DNA from: Chryseobacterium sp. Marseille-Q5410
GTDB taxonomy: Bacteria > Bacteroidota > Bacteroidia > Flavobacteriales > Weeksellaceae
Direction: 5' to 3'
DNA: 64,000 nt
Assembly (NCBI GenBank): GCA_946892665.1
Contig: CAMPOT010000001.1
Location: 1,488,001 to 1,552,000, forward strand
The notes under the pieces are model-generated. The model saw only the letters and a list, made by a program, of their open reading frames with translations, ran no database searches and was not told the origin of the DNA. The position numbers and the translations under genes were made by a program. This document shows positions 59,744-64,000 of the stretch, one piece after another (positions within the stretch are counted from its first letter, which is position 1; each line of letters begins with the position of its first letter).

Positions 59744-59845
59744 TTTGTTATTTTTTAATAGTTAATAAATTTTTTAATTGCGTTTCCACGACTATAAAGT
59801 TACAATTAACATACCAAAGAAAATCATGTAAATCTTAAATTTTTG

Positions 59846-60520
59846 TTAAAAATTACGAATGAAAGAAAGTATATAATTTATAGTTTGCTCTTTGTTCATC
59901 GAGGAATTATCAACTAAAATTGCATCGTCCGCTTTTTTTAAAGGAGCAATTGCTCTTTCACTGTCAATTTTATCGCGAGAAATTAAGTTTACTCTTACTT
60001 CATTCTCCGTTGTTTTTATATTTAAACCTTTTAGTTCCAGAAAACGTCTTTTCGTACGCTCCTCAATACTGGCTGTAAGAAAAAATTTGTAATCAGCATC
60101 CGGCAAAACTACAGTTCCGATATCTCTTCCATCCATTATTACACCTCCCTTTTCGGCAATCGATCGTTGGGTATCCATCAAATAATCGCGAACCTCTTTC
60201 TGGCTAGCTATTAAACTAACATTGGCAGAAACTTGGTTTGTACGGATTTCTTTTGAAATATCTTTTCCGTTGAGAAACAGAATAAGTTCGTCATTTATTT
60301 TTTTGAATTCTAAATGAATCTGATCTAAATTTTTGAAGAGTTTTTCGAGATCAATTTTTTCGTTTTCGTCAGAGCATTCTTTGATTGCGAAGTAGGTAAC
60401 GGCTCTGTATAGCGCACCGGTATCCATATGAATCAGTCCGAGTTTTTTGGCGATGACCTTGGAGATTGAACTTTTTCCGGTGGAAGAATAGCCATCAATG
60501 GCGATTACGGGTTTTCTCAT
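59846..60520 (-). CDS. cmk: Cytidylate kinase
   Basis: A 224-residue nucleoside monophosphate kinase. P-loop: IAIDGYSSTGKSSISKVIAK; CMP-binding: HMDTGALYRAVTYFA and MDGRDIGTVVLPDADYKFFL; the lid is SIEERTKRRFLELK and the closing motif is SRDKIDSERAIAPLK. It makes CDP/dCDP from CMP/dCMP. ATG 60520 is chosen as it starts the conserved MRKPVIAIDG; the longer frame adds 33 unlikely residues. It lies 73 bases downstream of porQ, a conserved neighbour in T9SS-bearing Bacteroidota. Confidence 0.93.
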   Translation of the reverse strand: MRKPVIAIDGYSSTGKSSISKVIAKKLGLIHMDTGALYRAVTYFAIKECSDENEKIDLEKLFKNLDQIHLEFKKINDELILFLNGKDISKEIRTNQVSANVSLIASQKEVRDYLMDTQRSIAEKGGVIMDGRDIGTVVLPDADYKFFLTASIEERTKRRFLELKGLNIKTTENEVRVNLISRDKIDSERAIAPLKKADDAILVDNSSMNKEQTINYILSFIRNF

Positions 60521-60593
60521 GCCGCAAATTTCATCAATTTTTTTTAATTTAAGAAAAATAAAAAAGGAAAAAGGGGATCTTTGAATTGAATTT

Positions 60594-61592
60594 TTAACGA
60601 CGGTTTCCGCCCACTTCAATTAAATCCAAGGTAAGCCCAAACATATTCACATTCGAAGAATTATGATATCTCATATGAGAATAATCGAAACGGAAAGATG
60701 AAATTTTGATTCCAAAACCGGCAGAAAGTCCGGCAAAGCTTCTTTGATCCAGCACTGCAAGCTCATTTCCACGTTTCACGTTATATCCAAAGCGAATGTT
60801 GAATGCTTGTTGAGGAAATAATTCAGCACCGAAAGAAAAATGATCAGCAAATTTTCTTGTCCAGTTGATTTCTTGGCCGTTATTGTTATAATCCTGAGAA
60901 ATATTTAGTTTTTGCAAATCGTGTGCGGTAATTGTAAGAGCGACCGGAAATTCATCGAGAATTTTTGTGTAACCCAAATCTACCCGGAAAGCTACATTTT
61001 CTCGAACTCCATTGAAAGTTTTAAATTGATAACCGAAATTTCGGAAAACTAAAGCCAACGTTTCATTGGTTTTGTCGTTATGATAGGTAATTCCCGCATT
61101 TCCCACTACCGCCATCGAAGTATAATTGTCGATTTTTGAACTTACGAAATTGGCACTTCCGGCAACGGTCCAGTTTTCTTCAAACTGATAAGCATAACCA
61201 ACACCTACAGATGCGTCCATCGCCCCGAATTCTCCGTCGATTACGGCGCTTTCATCGGTTCTCGGCATCCTTCCGTAATCCATATATTTTGCATTAAATG
61301 AAATCAAATGTCCTTCCTGCAAATCTTTCACATAACTGATCGTTCCATATTTCGAATCTGCTAAATAAGAAGCGTAATTCAACGAAATCATTTTGTCCTG
61401 TTCCAGATTCATCAAACCGGGGTTGGTTGCTACAAAACTCACATCGTAATCCCGAATAGAAACCGCATCACCACCCAGCGCCGCTTGTCTTGCAGAAAAC
61501 GGCGTGTTGAGGAATGCATATACATTGGTTCCTTCCTGAGCCAAAAAAACGGTTGAAATAAGCAGTGCAGAAAAGGCAGTAAGTTTTTTCAA
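60594..61592 (-). CDS. porQ: Type IX secretion system protein PorQ
   Basis: A 332-residue outer membrane beta-barrel with a signal peptide ending in FLAQEG. The mature N-terminus [20 protein letters not shown], followed by [14 protein letters not shown], is typical of PorQ. PorQ joins PorZ, PorU and PorV in the cell-surface attachment complex that anchors T9SS cargo. The start is TTG at 61592: no in-frame ATG lies upstream, and the signal peptide begins there. The porQ-cmk order also supports the call. An exact -7 box lies 18 bases upstream. Confidence 0.88.
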   Translation of the reverse strand: MKKLTAFSALLISTVFLAQEGTNVYAFLNTPFSARQAALGGDAVSIRDYDVSFVATNPGLMNLEQDKMISLNYASYLADSKYGTISYVKDLQEGHLISFNAKYMDYGRMPRTDESAVIDGEFGAMDASVGVGYAYQFEENWTVAGSANFVSSKIDNYTSMAVVGNAGITYHNDKTNETLALVFRNFGYQFKTFNGVRENVAFRVDLGYTKILDEFPVALTITAHDLQKLNISQDYNNNGQEINWTRKFADHFSFGAELFPQQAFNIRFGYNVKRGNELAVLDQRSFAGLSAGFGIKISSFRFDYSHMRYHNSSNVNMFGLTLDLIEVGGNRR

Positions 61593-61609
61593 ATCTGTAT
61601 TTATGTTTG

Positions 61610-61617
61610 CAAAAATA
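61610..61617 (-). promoter_or_regulatory. -7 promoter box (TATTTTTG) for porQ-cmk
   Basis: Exact TAnnTTTG match on the minus strand, 17 bases before the TTG start codon. Confidence 0.6.
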
Positions 61618-61688
61618 ATTTTTTTAATTTTTTTTCAAAATATTTCTCAGTAAATATAAATCTATTAACGGAATTATTTGCGTTTCCT

Positions 61689-61696
61689 TATATTTG
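61689..61696 (+). promoter_or_regulatory. -7 promoter box (TATATTTG) for pyrH-frr
   Basis: Exact TAnnTTTG match 28 bases before the pyrH ATG. Confidence 0.6.
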
Positions 61697-61724
61697 CAAA
61701 GCAAAAAAAGTAATACACGTAAAA

Positions 61725-62438
61725 ATGAAATACAAACGAATTCTTCTGAAACTTAGTGGCGAAGCGCTAATGGGAAACCGCCAGTACGGAATTGATAATG
61801 AGCGGCTGAAAGAGTATGCCGCAGAAATAAAAAAAGTTGTCGATAAAGGCTGCGAAGTTGCAATTGTAATTGGTGGTGGAAATATTTTCCGTGGATTAGC
61901 CGGCGCTGCCAAAGGTATGGATAGAGTTCAGGGTGATTATATGGGAATGTTGGCAACCGTAATTAATGGGATGGCTTTGCAGGGAGCTTTGGAAGATGCC
62001 GGAATTTTTACTAGATTACAATCTGCTATCGAAATGGACAAAGTGGCAGAACCTTTCATCAAAAGAAAAGCAACAAGACATTTAGAAAAGGGTAGAGTGG
62101 TAATTTTCGGTGCAGGTACAGGAAATCCTTATTTCACTACAGATACAGCGGCTACTTTGAGAGCGATCGAAATTGGTGCTGATGTTATTTTAAAAGGAAC
62201 CAGAGTAGACGGAATTTACGATTCTGACCCAGAAAAGAATGATGATGCAGTGAAATTCAATTCCCTTACTTTTGATGAAGTTTTCGAAAAAGGATTGAAA
62301 GTGATGGATATGACTGCCTTCACTTTGAGCCATGAAAACAATTTACCTATCATTGTTTTTGATATGAACAAAGAAGGAAATTTACTGAAAATCGTAGAAG
62401 GCGAAAACATCGGTACGTTGGTAAATAGCAATAAATAA
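61725..62438 (+). CDS. pyrH: Uridylate kinase (UMP kinase)
   Basis: A 237-residue amino-acid-kinase-fold enzyme. The N-terminus [15 protein letters not shown] carries the phosphate-binding Lys and Gly, [14 protein letters not shown] is the Gly-rich loop, and [20 protein letters not shown] is the diagnostic UMP-binding segment. It makes UDP from UMP in the cytoplasm and is feedback-inhibited by UTP. It precedes frr by 112 bases, a conserved pair in bacteria, and probably shares the promoter at 61689. Confidence 0.96.
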   Translation: MKYKRILLKLSGEALMGNRQYGIDNERLKEYAAEIKKVVDKGCEVAIVIGGGNIFRGLAGAAKGMDRVQGDYMGMLATVINGMALQGALEDAGIFTRLQSAIEMDKVAEPFIKRKATRHLEKGRVVIFGAGTGNPYFTTDTAATLRAIEIGADVILKGTRVDGIYDSDPEKNDDAVKFNSLTFDEVFEKGLKVMDMTAFTLSHENNLPIIVFDMNKEGNLLKIVEGENIGTLVNSNK

Positions 62439-62550
62439 CATTAATTTCCCGATTTTTTTAATTGGGCAAAAAAAATATTAATTAAAAGTTTATTCACCAT
62501 CTTTAAATATAGAAGTGAATAATATTTTCAACCCCAGAAACTAAACATTT

Positions 62551-63105
62551 ATGGAAGAATTAGAAATTATTGTGGACGTGGTGAAGCAGGAAATGGATGC
62601 TGCGATCAAGCATTTGGATCATGCTTTTCAGAAAATTAGAGCCGGACGTGCTTCGACAGCCATGGTTCAGGATGTAATGGTAGAATATTATGGAGCGCCG
62701 ACACCTCTTAATCAAGTTGCAAACGTGATGGTTCCTGATGCGATGACAATTTCTATCCAACCTTGGGATAGAACCGCAATTGGTGCCATTGAAAAGGCGA
62801 TTATCAATTCAAACCTTGGTTTTGCACCGATGAATAATGGTGAAAATATCATTCTTAATGTTCCGCCTTTAACAGAAGAAAGAAGACGCGAGCTTGCAAA
62901 AACTGCAAAAAGTGAAGCGGAAGCAACCAAAGTGACCGTGCGAAATGCCCGACAAGACGGTATGAAAGATCTGAAAAAACTAGAAGGTGTTTCAGAAGAT
63001 TTGATTAAAGGGACTGAGGCAAAAATTCAGGAACTTACCGATCAGTACGTGAAAATGTGCGATGAACTTTTGAAAGTGAAAGAAGCAGAAATCATGAAAG
63101 TATAA
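62551..63105 (+). CDS. frr: Ribosome recycling factor
   Basis: A 184-residue protein with RRF hallmarks: FQKIRAGRASTAMVQDVMV in the first helix, VEYYGAPTPLNQVANVMV in the beta domain, and a last helix region with RRELAKTAKSEAEATKVTVR and NARQDGMKDLKK. It splits post-termination ribosomes with EF-G. Length is normal (E. coli 185). It is followed by a strong terminator. Confidence 0.96.
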   Translation: MEELEIIVDVVKQEMDAAIKHLDHAFQKIRAGRASTAMVQDVMVEYYGAPTPLNQVANVMVPDAMTISIQPWDRTAIGAIEKAIINSNLGFAPMNNGENIILNVPPLTEERRRELAKTAKSEAEATKVTVRNARQDGMKDLKKLEGVSEDLIKGTEAKIQELTDQYVKMCDELLKVKEAEIMKV

Positions 63106-63125
63106 CTTTCAAATATATTTACTAC

Positions 63126-63155
63126 AAAAAGCCCTGAATTTCAGGGCTTTTTGTT
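63126..63155. terminator. Intrinsic terminator of frr
   Basis: AAAAAGCCCTGAA / TTCAGGGCTTTTT near-perfect palindrome with T and A runs on both sides, so it serves both frr and the convergent gene. Confidence 0.88.
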
Positions 63156-63159
63156 TTAT

Positions 63160-63816
63160 TTATGCATTAGTTTTTTCCGCAAAAGCAAAGATGCTTCCGA
63201 GTTTTATTTTGGCATAGCCGTTCGATTTTATTTTAGAAGAATTAATCATTGCTTGAGCTAAAATATCTGTTGGCAAAGGCTTTTGCTGAGTCAGAATTCC
63301 AAATTTATTAGCAAATTTGATGATTTTTCCGCCCAACACTTCGCCTGTTCTTTCGGTATCTTTCCGATCGAGCATTCCGGGTTGAAAAATCGTTATTTTG
63401 TTGAAATGAAGCAGTTTTATACTTTCTTCCAACTCGCCTTTCATCCGCGAATAGAATATTTTCGATTTCGGGCTGGCTCCGTAAGAAGAAACTAAAATAA
63501 AATCTTCCACACTGTTTTCTTTTGCTGCTTTTGCAAAATTGTATTGATAATCGTAATCCACTTTTCGTTGGGCTTCTTTGCTTCCGGCTACTTTTAAAGT
63601 AGTTCCCAGACAAGAAAATGCAACATCACCTTTTACCAAATCTTTCCATTCTTCGTGTTTATCAAAATCCACAACATGAGTTTTCAGTTTCGGATGCTGT
63701 ATATTCATCGGTTTCCGAACGAAGATATTTACTTCATCAAAATCTTTGTCATTCAATAATTTATAAACCAAATCTTTTCCCGTTGCGCCGGTTGCGCCGA
63801 TTACAAGTGCTTTCAT
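63160..63816 (-). CDS. NAD(P)-binding atypical SDR protein
   Basis: A 218-residue Rossmann protein. The N-terminal nucleotide loop is ALVIGATGATGKDLVYKLL (GxxGxxG). Further segments DVAFSCLGTTLKVAGSKEAQ, DFILVSSYGASPKSKIFYSR and the YxxxK-like YSRMKGELEE match the HTATIP2-like atypical SDR group. It may be a reductase or an NADPH-sensing protein; the substrate is unknown. The gene is transcribed alone and convergent with frr. Confidence 0.8.
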   Translation of the reverse strand: MKALVIGATGATGKDLVYKLLNDKDFDEVNIFVRKPMNIQHPKLKTHVVDFDKHEEWKDLVKGDVAFSCLGTTLKVAGSKEAQRKVDYDYQYNFAKAAKENSVEDFILVSSYGASPKSKIFYSRMKGELEESIKLLHFNKITIFQPGMLDRKDTERTGEVLGGKIIKFANKFGILTQQKPLPTDILAQAMINSSKIKSNGYAKIKLGSIFAFAEKTNA

Positions 63817-63862
63817 TTTTATTGAATTATCGTTGATGAATATTTTTCTTTTTTAAAATTAC

Positions 63863-63870
63863 TAAATTTG
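63863..63870 (+). promoter_or_regulatory. -7 promoter box (TAAATTTG) for the MmcQ/YjbR gene
   Basis: Exact TAnnTTTG match 47 bases before the ATG at 63918, in the divergent gap with the SDR gene. Confidence 0.5.
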
Positions 63871-63917
63871 TTTGAGATAGTTATTCTAAAAATAGGATTT
63901 AATAATTAATTAAAGTC

Positions 63918-64000
63918 ATGGATGCCAACGAAATATTAGATCATTGCCTTACCAAAAAAGGAGTGGAAGAAACTTTTCCCTTTGATAAAGTAACTTTGGT
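63918..64000 (+). CDS. MmcQ/YjbR family protein, 3' end outside window
   Basis: Only 27 codons are visible: MDANEILDHCLTKKGVEETF, then PFDKVTL. The pattern of a helix ending in KKGVEETFPF followed by D/G-x-x-T-L is the start of the MmcQ/YjbR family, small CyaY-like-fold proteins with possible DNA binding. The call rests on a short piece. Confidence 0.65.
   Translation, partial: MDANEILDHCLTKKGVEETFPFDKVTL

Overview
The window reads as chromosome of a low-GC member of the Bacteroidota, class Flavobacteriia, most likely the Chryseobacterium/Kaistella group (family Weeksellaceae). This is inferred from the type IX secretion gene porQ, the TamL-type BamA-like lipoprotein, a GLPGLI-family protein, a M56/BlaI pair, DnaE carrying an N-terminal exonuclease, and the recurring -7 promoter element TAnnTTTG typical of this phylum. 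Most of the window is housekeeping and envelope DNA. There is one intact insertion sequence, no CRISPR array, no prophage, and four genes that are visibly broken.

Layout. 1-8400: a truncated Gly/Tyr/Ser-rich protein, a FadL-like outer membrane protein, a methyltransferase-ZIP transporter operon, a THUMP methyltransferase, a GT2 glycosyltransferase, prmA, a lipocalin lipoprotein, then a 640-bp gene-free stretch with an orphan promoter and palindrome, ending in tRNA-Arg(ACG). 8400-14400: a metal-chelate or cobalamin binding lipoprotein, mtgA, a multi-spanning 'site-specific recombinase' family protein, and a UbiA-like/recF/DUF721 operon. 14400-25000: a 1959-residue alpha-2-macroglobulin-like protein without thioester, then a TolC/HlyD/ABC-2 permease efflux cluster followed by a Crp/Fnr-type regulator. 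An FNR-like palindrome sits at the tolC promoter. 25000-31900: small unrelated genes, a VOC gene with a nonsense codon, a 3-oxoadipyl-CoA-type thiolase, an alpha/beta hydrolase, an MBL-fold hydrolase and a decayed SRPBCC gene. 31900-43200: dnaE, an MFS remnant, corA, a FabH-like synthase, a cyanophycinase/isoaspartyl peptidase operon and typA. 43400-47000: a DUF465 protein, a frameshifted GLPGLI gene, and a M56 metallopeptidase/BlaI regulator operon with two clear operators. 47000-57800: ychF, the topoisomerase IV pair parE/parC around a small membrane protein, an IS1182-like element inserted in the parC terminator, and tamL. 57700-64000: a SpoU methyltransferase, small envelope proteins, porQ-cmk, pyrH-frr, an NAD(P)-binding protein and the start of a MmcQ/YjbR gene.

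Themes. Many genes have an exact TAnnTTTG box only 4-8 bases before the start codon, which predicts leaderless mRNAs. Envelope functions dominate the accessory content (FadL-like porin, lipocalin, TolC efflux, A2M, TamL, PorQ, YtxH and holin-like proteins). The best regulatory candidates are the paired BlaI operators, the FNR-like site before tolC, and the orphan palindrome-plus-promoter near 8000. I found no clearly new multigene defence or biosynthetic system. The more unusual material is in regulatory DNA, in the domain additions of the M56 and A2M proteins, and in dispersed hairpin repeats.
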